A stretch of DNA of 37,579 nucleotides from Saprospiraceae bacterium (GCA_013214355.1 JABSSL010000115.1:1-37579), one strand, 5' to 3'; shown: positions 25,671 to 33,105, numbered from the stretch's first letter. Numbers and translations: made by a program. Notes: generated by a model from the letters alone, not told the origin.

Positions 25671-27533
25671 ATGGCTTCTAATGTTGCAATAACCGCGCCT
25701 CAGACTCAAGAAGATCTTCTCATAGAGGAGTATGGGTATGATGACCATTTTCATGATCATCACCATGGCGATAAGTATCAATCTAACTTTGTAACAACCT
25801 ATATTTTTAGCCAGGATCACAAGATGATTGCTAAGCAGTTCCTGATCACAGGTATGTTTTGGGCGATTATTGGAGGTTTGATGTCACTGGTTTTCCGTTT
25901 GCAATTGGGTTTCCCGGAAGAGAGTATGGCTTGGTTAAAGCCAATACTTGGTAAGTGGATCACGGTAAATGATGCAGGAATCGGAACCTTGGCGCCAGAG
26001 TTTTACTACGCTTTGGTAACCATGCACGGAACCATCATTGTATTCTTCGTATTAACTGCTGGATTGAGTGGTACTTTTAGTAACCTACTTATTCCTTTGC
26101 AGGTAGGAGCGAGGGATATGGCTTCTCCTCTCCTGAACATGTTTTCTTACTGGTTCTTCTTCTTGGCAGGGGTTGTAATGTTTGCTTCCTTGTTTTTGAA
26201 TACGGGACCCTTCTCGGGAGGATGGACGGCCTACCCGCCGCTCAGTGCGCTGCCGCAGGCCTCGTCTGGATCAGCGGCAGGTATGACTCTATGGACGGTA
26301 AGTTTGGTACTGTTCGTGGTATCTGTATTGCTAGGTGGTATTAATTATGTTACCACTGTATTGAATCTTCGTACGAAAGGTATGACCATGTGGCGTTTGC
26401 CATTGACCATTTGGGCATTCTTTATTACGGCGATCATTGGTATACTTTCATTCCCGGTATTAGCATCAGGTTTCTTCTTGTTGATGTGTGATCGTGGTTT
26501 GGGTACCAGCTTCTTCCTAAGTGAAATCTTTATCGGTGGACAGGCATTGGATCACGTTGGTGGTAGTCCAGTATTGTACCAGCACTTGTTCTGGTTCTTG
26601 GGACACCCTGAGGTGTATATCATTATCTTGCCTGCGATGGGTATTGTATCAGAAGTACTTTCTGTACATGCACGTAAGCCGATCTTCGGATATAAAGCGA
26701 TGGTTTATTCCATCTTGGCAATTGCTTTCTTGTCGTTCATCGTATGGGCTCACCACATGTTCATGTCTGGTGTGAATCCATTTATCTCTAACTTCTTTGT
26801 GATCTTCACACTGATCATTGCAGTACCTTCTGCGGTGAAGGTGTTTAACTGGATTGCGACTTTGTATGGAGGTAATGTGCGTTTCAATTCTGCAAGTTTG
26901 TTTGCAATTGGATTTGTTTCGATGTTTATCTCTGGTGGTTTGACGGGTATTTTCCTTGGAAACTCTGCCATTGATATCCAGTTGCACGATACTTACTTCG
27001 TAGTAGCTCACTTCCACATTGTGATGGGTATTGCCGCTTTCTTCGGTATGTATGCCGGTGTATACCACTGGTTCCCTAAGATGTTTGGACGTTTCATGAA
27101 CGAAACGCTAGGTAAGATTCATTTCTGGGGTACTTTGATTGGCGCTTATGCCATCTTCTGGCCCATGCACTACTTGGGTATGGCTGGTGTACCTCGTCGT
27201 TACTATAGCTTCGACATCTTCGATACTTTCCGTCACTTCAGTACCATGAATAAATTCATCACTATTGCAGCAATCATCGTTTTTGCCTTGCAAGTATTGA
27301 TGGTGATCAACTTCTTCTACAGCATCTGGAAAGGTAAGAAGATGACTACGCAGAATCCATATGGAGCAAGTACTTTGGAATGGACTACGCCAATTGAAGT
27401 AGGACACGGAAACTGGCCTGGTAAAATTCCTGCAGTACAGCGTTGGCCATATGATTATGGTAAAGATGGAAGAGAGTTTATCTCTCAGGTAGAGCCAATG
27501 ACGGAGAAAGAGATCGCAGAGGGAGCGCACTAG
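25671..27533 (+). CDS. ctaD: cytochrome c oxidase subunit I (A1-type, aa3)
   Basis: A 620-residue protein with twelve or more TM helices, the catalytic subunit that reduces oxygen to water and pumps protons. Ligands are all present: His119 and His449 for low-spin heme a, His447 for the high-spin heme, and His312, His361 and His362 for CuB. GHPEVY (311-316) gives the cross-linked His312-Tyr316 pair and the A1-type glutamate Glu314; a D-channel-like VGARDMASP motif is also seen. The N-terminus before TM1 carries a His/Asp cluster (residues 24-33, DDHFHDHHHG) not needed for the core. An 81-bp gap follows subunit II. Confidence 0.97.
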   Translation: MASNVAITAPQTQEDLLIEEYGYDDHFHDHHHGDKYQSNFVTTYIFSQDHKMIAKQFLITGMFWAIIGGLMSLVFRLQLGFPEESMAWLKPILGKWITVNDAGIGTLAPEFYYALVTMHGTIIVFFVLTAGLSGTFSNLLIPLQVGARDMASPLLNMFSYWFFFLAGVVMFASLFLNTGPFSGGWTAYPPLSALPQASSGSAAGMTLWTVSLVLFVVSVLLGGINYVTTVLNLRTKGMTMWRLPLTIWAFFITAIIGILSFPVLASGFFLLMCDRGLGTSFFLSEIFIGGQALDHVGGSPVLYQHLFWFLGHPEVYIIILPAMGIVSEVLSVHARKPIFGYKAMVYSILAIAFLSFIVWAHHMFMSGVNPFISNFFVIFTLIIAVPSAVKVFNWIATLYGGNVRFNSASLFAIGFVSMFISGGLTGIFLGNSAIDIQLHDTYFVVAHFHIVMGIAAFFGMYAGVYHWFPKMFGRFMNETLGKIHFWGTLIGAYAIFWPMHYLGMAGVPRRYYSFDIFDTFRHFSTMNKFITIAAIIVFALQVLMVINFFYSIWKGKKMTTQNPYGASTLEWTTPIEVGHGNWPGKIPAVQRWPYDYGKDGREFISQVEPMTEKEIAEGAH

Positions 27534-27562
27534 TGCTCAGAAACTAGAAACTAGATTACAGA

Positions 27563-27592
27563 GGGCGGTCTGTTCTTCAGAGCAGACCGTCC
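27563..27592 (+). other. intercistronic hairpin between subunit I and ctaB genes
   Basis: A 10-bp stem (27563-27572 with 27583-27592, one G-T pair, core CGGTCTG/CAGACCG) and a 10-nt loop. It lacks a T-tract, so it is unlikely to be a full terminator. It could protect the 3' end of the oxidase message or partly attenuate transcription before the assembly gene ctaB. Confidence 0.55.
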
Positions 27593-27615
27593 TTGAACAA
27601 TAAATCGATCATATC

Positions 27616-28515
27616 TTGTCAACAAAAGCAGTACAGCATCATAGCAGTCCAGGCTTCTTGCAAAAGATCCAAGACTACAAGATGTTGGTTAAGTTGAGAC
27701 TAAGTCTTACGGTAGTATTTTCCTCCGTAATGGCTTTCTTGATTGCTAGTAATGGCAACTGGACTTGGCTGGCTGTAGCTGTACTAGCCTTAGGTGGTTT
27801 TCTGGTGACAGGAGCGGCTAATGCTTTGAACCAGGTTTTGGAGAAAGATTATGATAAGTTGATGACGAGAACTGCTAATCGACCTATAGCTGCCGGACGC
27901 ATGACGACTTCAGAAGCGGTTTTGGCTGCTGGTTTTATGAGTATGATTGGTATTTCTCTTTTGGCCTTTTTCAACCCTTGGGCTGCTTTCTTAGGGACCT
28001 TATCTTTGGTGTTTTACTCCTTCGTGTATACACCATTAAAAAGGATTTCACCAATAGCGGTATTTATTGGTGCTATTCCAGGAGCACTGCCCACTATGAT
28101 CGGTTGTGTGGCGATAGAAGGACAGCTAACCTTATTGGCCTTGAGCCTTTTTGGGCTACAGTTCTTCTGGCAATTTCCACATTTCTGGTCTATCGGTTGG
28201 TTAGGTTATGAAGACTACAGCAAAGCCGGCTATAAGTTGGTACCGATGCGCGATGGGAAGATGGATGACAAAGAGATGGGGTGGCAGTCTTTATTGTGTG
28301 CCTTTGTATTACTACCCGTAGGCTTGTTGCCTTATTTCACGGGAGTAAGTGGTCTGGTATCCGCTATCTTAGTTGCTATACTAGGAATTGGATATGTAGT
28401 AATGTCCTGGCATTTTTATCGAAAGCCAGAACGTAAGACAGCCTTGGGCTTAATGTTTTATTCTTTTGCATATATCCCATTTTCCCTGATCCTTTTATTT
28501 ATTGATAAAATTTAA
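27616..28515 (+). CDS. ctaB: protoheme IX farnesyltransferase (heme O synthase)
   Basis: A 299-residue UbiA-type prenyltransferase with about eight to nine TM helices. It adds a farnesyl group to heme b to make heme O, the precursor of heme a for the oxidase encoded around it. The signature NQVLEKDYDKLMTRTANRP (about residues 73-91) carries the conserved Asp residues and Arg. Another conserved loop is W..GYEDYSKAGYKLVPM (about 198-215). The frame starts with TTG at 27616; an internal ATG at 27682 would cut into the conserved N-terminal region before helix 1, so TTG is preferred. It ends four bases before the next gene. Confidence 0.93.
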   Translation: MSTKAVQHHSSPGFLQKIQDYKMLVKLRLSLTVVFSSVMAFLIASNGNWTWLAVAVLALGGFLVTGAANALNQVLEKDYDKLMTRTANRPIAAGRMTTSEAVLAAGFMSMIGISLLAFFNPWAAFLGTLSLVFYSFVYTPLKRISPIAVFIGAIPGALPTMIGCVAIEGQLTLLALSLFGLQFFWQFPHFWSIGWLGYEDYSKAGYKLVPMRDGKMDDKEMGWQSLLCAFVLLPVGLLPYFTGVSGLVSAILVAILGIGYVVMSWHFYRKPERKTALGLMFYSFAYIPFSLILLFIDKI

Positions 28516-28519
28516 TCAG

Positions 28520-29098
28520 ATGGAAGTGGCTGTAGGAAAACAACAATTTACTCGAAATAAAATACATCCTAAGAAATTTGCCTTGGCAGTAGCCTGTGGC
28601 AGTATTCTCATGATGTTTTCGGCGTTCACTAGTGCTTATATTGTGAGACAGGCCGCCGGTAATTGGCTAGAATTTCAATTGCCATCCTTGTTTTTCTTGA
28701 GTACTGGAATCATTTTAGCGAGTAGTTTGACATTACATTTCTCTTATAAGTCTTTCTTGAAGGGAAATGAGCAGCTGTATAAGACACTGCTAGTAGTTAC
28801 CCTGATCCTAGGACTGGGATTTGTGGTGATGCAATATCAAGGTTGGTTGAGTATGATGGAGATGGGGGTGCCCTTGAAGACTAATCCTTCCGGAGATTTC
28901 ATTTATGTGATCTCTGGGGTACACGCGGTACACGTGTTGGGAGGAGTTACGGCTTTGATCATTGCACTCTTGCATGCATTTACCTTGAAGTATAAGGTAA
29001 CGCCGGCAAGGAAACTACGCTTTGAATTGACTTTTATTTATTGGCATTTTGTTGGATTTTTGTGGTTGTATCTGATCGTATTCTTTTCGATCCAATAA
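28520..29098 (+). CDS. cytochrome c oxidase subunit III-like protein (first of two)
   Basis: I choose the ATG at 28520 (192 residues) over the in-frame TTG at 28502, which would overlap ctaB. The protein has about five TM helices and the subunit III pattern: SAFTSAYIVRQAAGNW, then FVVMQYQGWLSMMEMGV, VHAVHVLGGVTALI (the HxxHVxxG motif) and a final YWHFVGFLWLYLIVFFS. Two consecutive subunit III genes are common in Bacteroidota oxidase operons. It is likely structural and may stabilise proton uptake. Spacing to ctaB is four bases, so the two are probably translationally coupled. Confidence 0.9.
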   Translation: MEVAVGKQQFTRNKIHPKKFALAVACGSILMMFSAFTSAYIVRQAAGNWLEFQLPSLFFLSTGIILASSLTLHFSYKSFLKGNEQLYKTLLVVTLILGLGFVVMQYQGWLSMMEMGVPLKTNPSGDFIYVISGVHAVHVLGGVTALIIALLHAFTLKYKVTPARKLRFELTFIYWHFVGFLWLYLIVFFSIQ

Positions 29099-29137
29099 CC
29101 ACTAGAGTATAAACAAAAAACAAAATATTTTTTACTG

Positions 29138-30124
29138 ATGGCAACAACTGATACAGTAGTTGAGCACGAAGTTCACGATGATAAGGAGTTATGGTCTGGC
29201 GCCAAAGAACCCTTTAAGGCGAGTTATGGAAAATTGATGATGTGGTACTTCCTGTTGTCAGATGCGTTTACGTTTGCTGGCTTTTTGATCGCTTATGGAG
29301 CTTTACGTTTCAGTAGTCCTACTTGGCCAGTTCCTGACTTTGTATTCAAGACTCACCCGTTTGGTAGCAGTGAGTTACCATTGATTTTCGTTACGGTGAT
29401 GTCGTTCTTGTTGATCATCAGTTCGGTGACGATGGTACGTGGAGTACAGGAAGGACATCGTAATAATACCAAAGGGGTGGTATTCTGGATGCTTCTTACT
29501 ATCCTTGGTGGTATTGGATTCTTAAGTTGCCAGGCTTGGGAATGGACCAATCTGATTGCTACTGAGCACATGACAGTGACTCGTAATCCGTTCGGTACGC
29601 ACGTGGAATCTGGTGTTTATCTCAATGACGATGGATCAGAATCCGACGAAGTCTTTGAAGCCGGAGCCAGCTATTTGATTCATAAGGCTGGTGGACACGG
29701 ACATGGGCACGGTGATGACCATGGTGATGATTCGCACGGTGGAGAAGCGCATAGTGATGATGGACATGGTGATGGTCATGGAGCACATGCCACAGATCCA
29801 GGAGACTACAAAGGTCATGTGATAGACAATGAAGGATTTTTACATAGAAAATACAAAGTAACGGAAGGTCCCAACGAAGGAATGGTGAAGTATGAAAGCT
29901 TTGGACCGAAGTCGTTCGGTGCCCTGTTCTTTTTCATCACAGGTTTCCACGGCTTCCACGTATTTTCGGGGGTGGTGTTCCTTTTCATTATTATGATCAA
30001 TGCTGCTAGTGGATTGTACGTAGAAAGGAACAATGGGCATGAAATGGTAGAGAAGATCGGCTTGTACTGGCACTTTGTAGACTTGGTGTGGGTATTCGTA
30101 TTCTTGGTATTCTACCTACTGTAA
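29138..30124 (+). CDS. ctaE: cytochrome c oxidase subunit III (second), with His-rich insertion
   Basis: A 328-residue protein. Core helices match subunit III: WYFLLSDAFTFAGFLIAYGAL (about 30-50), SSVTMVRG, a helix ending in CQAWEWTNL (about 130-138), GALFFFITGFHGFHVFSGVVFLF (about 260-285) and a final YWHFVDLVWVFVFLVFYLL. Between the third and fourth parts, residues about 182-218 are a hydrophilic run of alternating His, Gly and Asp (HGHGHGDDHGDDSHGGE) within a larger loop of about 110 residues. This insertion is absent from ordinary subunit III and is a plausible Cu or Zn binding loop. Spacing to the previous gene is 39 bp. Confidence 0.92.
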   Translation: MATTDTVVEHEVHDDKELWSGAKEPFKASYGKLMMWYFLLSDAFTFAGFLIAYGALRFSSPTWPVPDFVFKTHPFGSSELPLIFVTVMSFLLIISSVTMVRGVQEGHRNNTKGVVFWMLLTILGGIGFLSCQAWEWTNLIATEHMTVTRNPFGTHVESGVYLNDDGSESDEVFEAGASYLIHKAGGHGHGHGDDHGDDSHGGEAHSDDGHGDGHGAHATDPGDYKGHVIDNEGFLHRKYKVTEGPNEGMVKYESFGPKSFGALFFFITGFHGFHVFSGVVFLFIIMINAASGLYVERNNGHEMVEKIGLYWHFVDLVWVFVFLVFYLL

Positions 30125-30167
30125 GATCATCATTCATTAATTAGCAATTGCTTTAAATCCAATATAA

Positions 30168-30584
30168 ATGGGACATTTAAGCTACGAAGAATCAATCAAG
30201 AAAGTATATCAGGGACTTATCCTGTTGGGGGTGGTAACCCTTATTGAAGTAGGATTATCATTATTTGGTAAAGGATATATCATTGGTGGAGTAGAAGACT
30301 ACAAAGCCGTTATCTATCTCGTAGGCCTAGGCTTGATCGTACTTTCTTTGTATAAGGCTTACTTTATTATCTACGAGTTTATGCACATGCGCTATGAGGT
30401 AAAAGGATTAGCACTTAGTGTTTTGCTTCCCACCCTCCTATTGATCTGGGCGATTATCGCTTTCTTCCAAGAAGGAGGTTCCTGGAAAGACCGTAGAGAT
30501 CAAATACAGGAAAAGAATGCTGAGCCATCTGATGCGCAAGGCATGCTACCCGATGATGTTTATCGACTCGAAAACTTCGGTTAG
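30168..30584 (+). CDS. cytochrome c oxidase subunit IV (prokaryotic COX4 family)
   Basis: A 138-residue protein with three predicted TM helices (about 15-32, 42-65, 80-100). The stretch KAYFIIYEFMHMRYEVKGLALSVLLPTLLLIWAIIAF contains the EFMHMR motif of the family; it is written here only to mark residues 63-99 with that motif. It is an accessory oxidase subunit of unclear detailed role. It is the last gene before the strong terminator at 30591, so it closes the operon. Confidence 0.88.
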   Translation: MGHLSYEESIKKVYQGLILLGVVTLIEVGLSLFGKGYIIGGVEDYKAVIYLVGLGLIVLSLYKAYFIIYEFMHMRYEVKGLALSVLLPTLLLIWAIIAFFQEGGSWKDRRDQIQEKNAEPSDAQGMLPDDVYRLENFG

Positions 30585-30585
30585 C

Positions 30586-30622
30586 AAAAAGGGCGAGAAA
30601 CTAGCTTCTCGCCCTTTTTTTT
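30586..30622 (+). terminator. intrinsic terminator of the ACIII-oxidase operon
   Basis: GGGCGAGAA (30591-30599), loop ACTAGC, TTCTCGCCC (30606-30614), then eight T (30615-30622). A preceding A-run (30586-30590) lets the stem extend, so it can work in both directions. It lies two bases after the subunit IV stop. Confidence 0.93.
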
Positions 30623-30623
30623 G

Positions 30624-30672
30624 ATTATGACATTTGGGCTACCTCAAGGTAAATGATCAAATTATGACATTT
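30624..30672. repeat. 12-bp direct repeat upstream of the Sco-like gene
   Basis: ATTATGACATTT occurs at 30624-30635 and again at 30661-30672, 37 bp apart, in the 135 bp between the terminator and the Sco-like gene. The spacing is about three and a half helical turns. It could be a pair of regulator sites; no promoter consensus was found between them. Confidence 0.45.
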
Positions 30673-30758
30673 CTCCACTAACCATATCAACGTATCCCTG
30701 TTATAAGGTAGTAAAGAACGAAAGCGAGAAGCCCAGAAAAGAGGATAAACTACTTATT

Positions 30759-31358
30759 ATGCGTAAAGCACTTCAATTTGCGGCTTTATTTTTACTGCTG
30801 GTGGGATTACCTGCGGGCTCTTGGTACTACCTTCAGAAAGGCCTAGATTATCGCCTGGAGACGATGGGACAGCTAACGGATCACGGAGACTTCAGACTGC
30901 TTACCAGTTCTCCCAGTACCGAGGGAGAAAAAGCCAGTGTACGAGTAATCAATTTTCTTGCTGCAGATGCTAACGAAAGAGCCCAACAGGGGCTACTGTT
31001 GTCAAAATTATATGAACAGTTTGATAAACGAGAGGATTTCCAACTCGTCACTTTTTGGGATTCTACTGCTGTGAGTGAACTTGATCAATTCAGGGCAGAT
31101 CATGGACTGGAGGAAGAGCCTCAATGTATGTTTGCACCCCTCGCTGGAGATACCTGGACCAAGTTTATTCAAACCTATGAAAAAGAGCCTGGTAGTTCAA
31201 CGCAGTATATCGCCCTGGTTGATATGGAAGGAAATATTAGAAACTTCTATGTTCAGCAGGACCAAGAAAAAGTGAAGGACCTCGTGGAGCACATTGCACT
31301 CCTACTACCCATGAAAAAGCAAGATAAACCAGAATTGCGAAGAGAAATAGAAAAGTAG
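30759..31358 (+). CDS. Sco-like thioredoxin-fold protein lacking copper ligands
   Basis: A 199-residue protein with an N-terminal anchor or signal (about 4-24). The order of motifs recalls SCO1/SenC: a strand VRVINFL (about 62-68), FQLVTFWDS (about 93-101), then YIALVDMEGNIRNFYV (about 150-165) and a final helix. Real Sco proteins have CxxxCP after the first strand and a distal His ligand; here that place reads AADANERAQQG and the only cysteine is in EEPQCMF. So it should not bind CuA copper in the known way. It sits in the usual Sco place between the oxidase genes and DUF420. Family assignment rests on layout; a diverged thioredoxin-fold protein of another type is possible. Confidence 0.65.
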   Translation: MRKALQFAALFLLLVGLPAGSWYYLQKGLDYRLETMGQLTDHGDFRLLTSSPSTEGEKASVRVINFLAADANERAQQGLLLSKLYEQFDKREDFQLVTFWDSTAVSELDQFRADHGLEEEPQCMFAPLAGDTWTKFIQTYEKEPGSSTQYIALVDMEGNIRNFYVQQDQEKVKDLVEHIALLLPMKKQDKPELRREIEK

Positions 31359-31937
31359 ATGGAAGCGAATTTACAATTAGCTAAAAAATTAAATGTGGCT
31401 GCCTGGATCGTTACAGCGGCAGTACTACTATTGGTTGGACTGATGCGTCGGGTTAAAATAGCTTTGCCAGACGGGTGGGACTTTAGTTTTTTACCTCCCT
31501 TTCATGCCAGTCTGAATGCGCTGACTGCGGTGGTGTTGATCGTTGCTTTTTACTTTATTAAGCAGAAAAATATTGAGGCGCATCGAAAGGCCATCTATGT
31601 GGCTATGGGCTTATCGGTACTTTTCCTCTTGTCTTATGTCGCGTATCATTTCACAAGCCCAGAAATCAAATTTGGAGATAGTAATTTTGATGGGATTGTC
31701 GACGCTGCGGAAGCAGCTGCGGTGGGAAGTACTCGTACGGCTTATTTGATCCTATTGATCACGCATATTACATTGGCGGGTTTGATATTGCCCTTTATCC
31801 TTTTTACCTTTATAAGAGCTTATACAGGACAAGTGGCAAGGCATCGCAAAATGGCTCGTTGGGTTTTTCCCTTGTGGCTATATGTGGCTGTGACAGGTCC
31901 GATTTGTTATTGGATGTTGATGCCCTATTATCCCTAA
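31359..31937 (+). CDS. DUF420 (CtaM-like) membrane protein with EF-hand-type loop
   Basis: A 192-residue protein with five TM helices (about 12-28, 46-65, 76-97, 125-147, 163-185). Family knowledge: DUF420 proteins such as Staphylococcus CtaM are needed for aa3-type oxidase maturation. Family histidines are seen in PFHASLNAL, EAHRKAIY, THITLAGLILPF and RHRKMARW. Unusually, the loop before helix 4 contains D107-S-N109-F-D111-G-I-V-D115-A-A-E118, a perfect match to the EF-hand/dockerin calcium loop D-x-[DN]-x-D-G-x-hydrophobic-D-x-x-E. Its ATG follows directly after the TAG of the preceding gene, with no gap, so translation is probably coupled. Confidence 0.88.
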   Translation: MEANLQLAKKLNVAAWIVTAAVLLLVGLMRRVKIALPDGWDFSFLPPFHASLNALTAVVLIVAFYFIKQKNIEAHRKAIYVAMGLSVLFLLSYVAYHFTSPEIKFGDSNFDGIVDAAEAAAVGSTRTAYLILLITHITLAGLILPFILFTFIRAYTGQVARHRKMARWVFPLWLYVAVTGPICYWMLMPYYP

Positions 31938-32004
31938 GCTAATTCGAAAAACCATGTATAGCTGATTTTCGCAGCATCAGTTGTTTACAGTAAATCAAAA
32001 ACAT

Positions 32005-32274
32005 ATGAAACATATCACTCGCATATTGTCTATCATGGCTTTGGCATTGAGTCTACAGTTCATTAGCGTCCCAGAGGCTAATGCACAATGTCCGATGTGT
32101 AGGATGTCCGCTGAAAGTAATCTAAAGAATGGTGGGACTGACGGGAAAGGATTGAATAATGGTATTCTTTATATGCTGATTACTCCCTATCTACTAGTGG
32201 GGGTTGTAGGATATATCTGGTGGAGAAATCGACGTTCAGAAGGAGAGGAAGAGGAACTCGTTGCTTTTGAATAA
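32005..32274 (+). CDS. small CPMC-motif membrane protein of the oxidase cluster
   Basis: I prefer ATG at 32005 to the TTG at 31981, because it begins a standard signal peptide (MKHITRILSIMALALSLQF, cut near ANA-Q). The mature part opens with CPMCRMSAESNLKNGG, a CxxC pair, then GLNNGILYMLITPYLLVGVVGYIWW (one TM, written here as the region about residues 56-80) and an acidic tail. It is 89 residues. Small proteins of this type, with CPMC just after the signal, commonly follow oxidase assembly genes in Bacteroidota; the role is unknown, with metal binding or thiol chemistry as options. Confidence 0.8.
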   Translation: MKHITRILSIMALALSLQFISVPEANAQCPMCRMSAESNLKNGGTDGKGLNNGILYMLITPYLLVGVVGYIWWRNRRSEGEEEELVAFE

Positions 32275-32301
32275 ACGATCCTCTTTATACGAGAAATAGA
32301 A

Positions 32302-32335
32302 AAAGCCTACCGGACGAACCGGTAGGCTTTTTTGT
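32302..32335 (+). terminator. intrinsic terminator of the oxidase-assembly genes
   Basis: AAAGCCTACCGG (32302-32313), loop ACGAA, CCGGTAGGCTTT (32319-32330), then TTT-G-TTT. The A/T ends make it symmetrical, so it can also end the minus-strand DUF3575-like gene transcript from the right. Confidence 0.92.
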
Positions 32336-32355
32336 TTGGTCTTTAACGTTCAGCT

Positions 32356-32874
32356 TTAGTTCAAAATGTAACCTAAAGTTAAGAGACTGATGGTTGGAAT
32401 AATGCCATCGCCGAAAATATCCGTATCGCCGAAGTCACCGGTAACTATACCATAAGCAGGTCCGATGTTAACTTCCACAGTGAATTTTTCCGAGAATACC
32501 CATTGATAACCAATAACGCCACCGATTGTAATCAGTGTATAATTATTGATGATATCACTGTTACTTCCAATGAAACCTACGCTTGCAATTGGGCCAGCAT
32601 ATAGACCTTTAGGACGGTCATTGCTATCTAGGTAGAAGCGGTATTCACCACCTACTCCAAATCCAGTATAGCGAATTCCCACTAGACCTCTAGAATAAAA
32701 GTTTGCCTTTAGATACAAGGAAGTTTTGTCGGTCAGAAAAGTCTCGTAGCCACCATTTAAGCTACCGAATGCTAGACCGATTGGGTTTACCTTTACAACA
32801 TTTTGACCATTAAGATTGCTCGCCATAAAGAACAACATCAGAAATGAGGCGATACTTAAAAACTTGGTTTTCAT
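32356..32874 (-). CDS. outer membrane beta-barrel protein (DUF3575-like)
   Basis: A 172-residue exported protein. The signal peptide (about 1-23, ending SNLNGQ) is followed by alternating-pattern strands: VVKVNPIGLAFGSLNGGYE, TSLYLKANFYS, GFGVGGEYRFYL, GLYAGPIASVGF and a terminal TISLLTLGYILN ending in an Asn. This is the pattern of small Bacteroidota eight-stranded barrels such as DUF3575. Its 3' end faces the terminator of the assembly genes. The 374-bp upstream region contains a hairpin and a distant -7 element. Confidence 0.78.
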   Translation of the reverse strand: MKTKFLSIASFLMLFFMASNLNGQNVVKVNPIGLAFGSLNGGYETFLTDKTSLYLKANFYSRGLVGIRYTGFGVGGEYRFYLDSNDRPKGLYAGPIASVGFIGSNSDIINNYTLITIGGVIGYQWVFSEKFTVEVNIGPAYGIVTGDFGDTDIFGDGIIPTISLLTLGYILN

Positions 32875-32996
32875 AAATGAGGATTTAGGTTTGAAAAATT
32901 ATCAATGTTAGTAATGAATGTCTGATTTAGTAATAAGAATCCACACAATTGCATGCTGGGTTCTTATGGATAAACAATTTGGACAAACAGGAATAA

Positions 32997-33016
32997 TTTT
33001 TACGGAAGCGTAAAAA
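32997..33016. promoter_or_regulatory. perfect 8-bp palindrome with GAAG loop
   Basis: TTTTTACG-GAAG-CGTAAAAA lies 122 bp upstream of the barrel gene start. As RNA it would fold as a stem with a GNRA-like tetraloop; as DNA it could be an operator. It falls inside the leader if transcription begins near the TATATTTG element. Confidence 0.5.
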
Positions 33017-33097
33017 GGCAGGAATGGAAGTGTAAGCAAGTTTGAATTTCATCAGAGCTTTACGCGGGTTTCACTTGGTTTTGGTCTTTTAGCAAGG

Positions 33098-33105
33098 CAA
33101 ATATA
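33098..33105 (-). promoter_or_regulatory. TATATTTG -7-like element
   Basis: On the minus strand, TATATTTG fits TAnnTTTG. It would give a leader of about 220 nt for the barrel gene. No TTTG or TTG is seen at the -33 position, so confidence is low. Confidence 0.25.

Noticed and set aside
26649-27530. Two minus-strand frames of about 140 codons inside oxidase subunit I
   Set aside because: They mirror the conserved subunit I codons; no independent signals.
29681-29790. Frameshift or assembly error in the His-rich stretch of subunit III
   Set aside because: The frame is continuous on both sides and the downstream helices are in frame and conserved.
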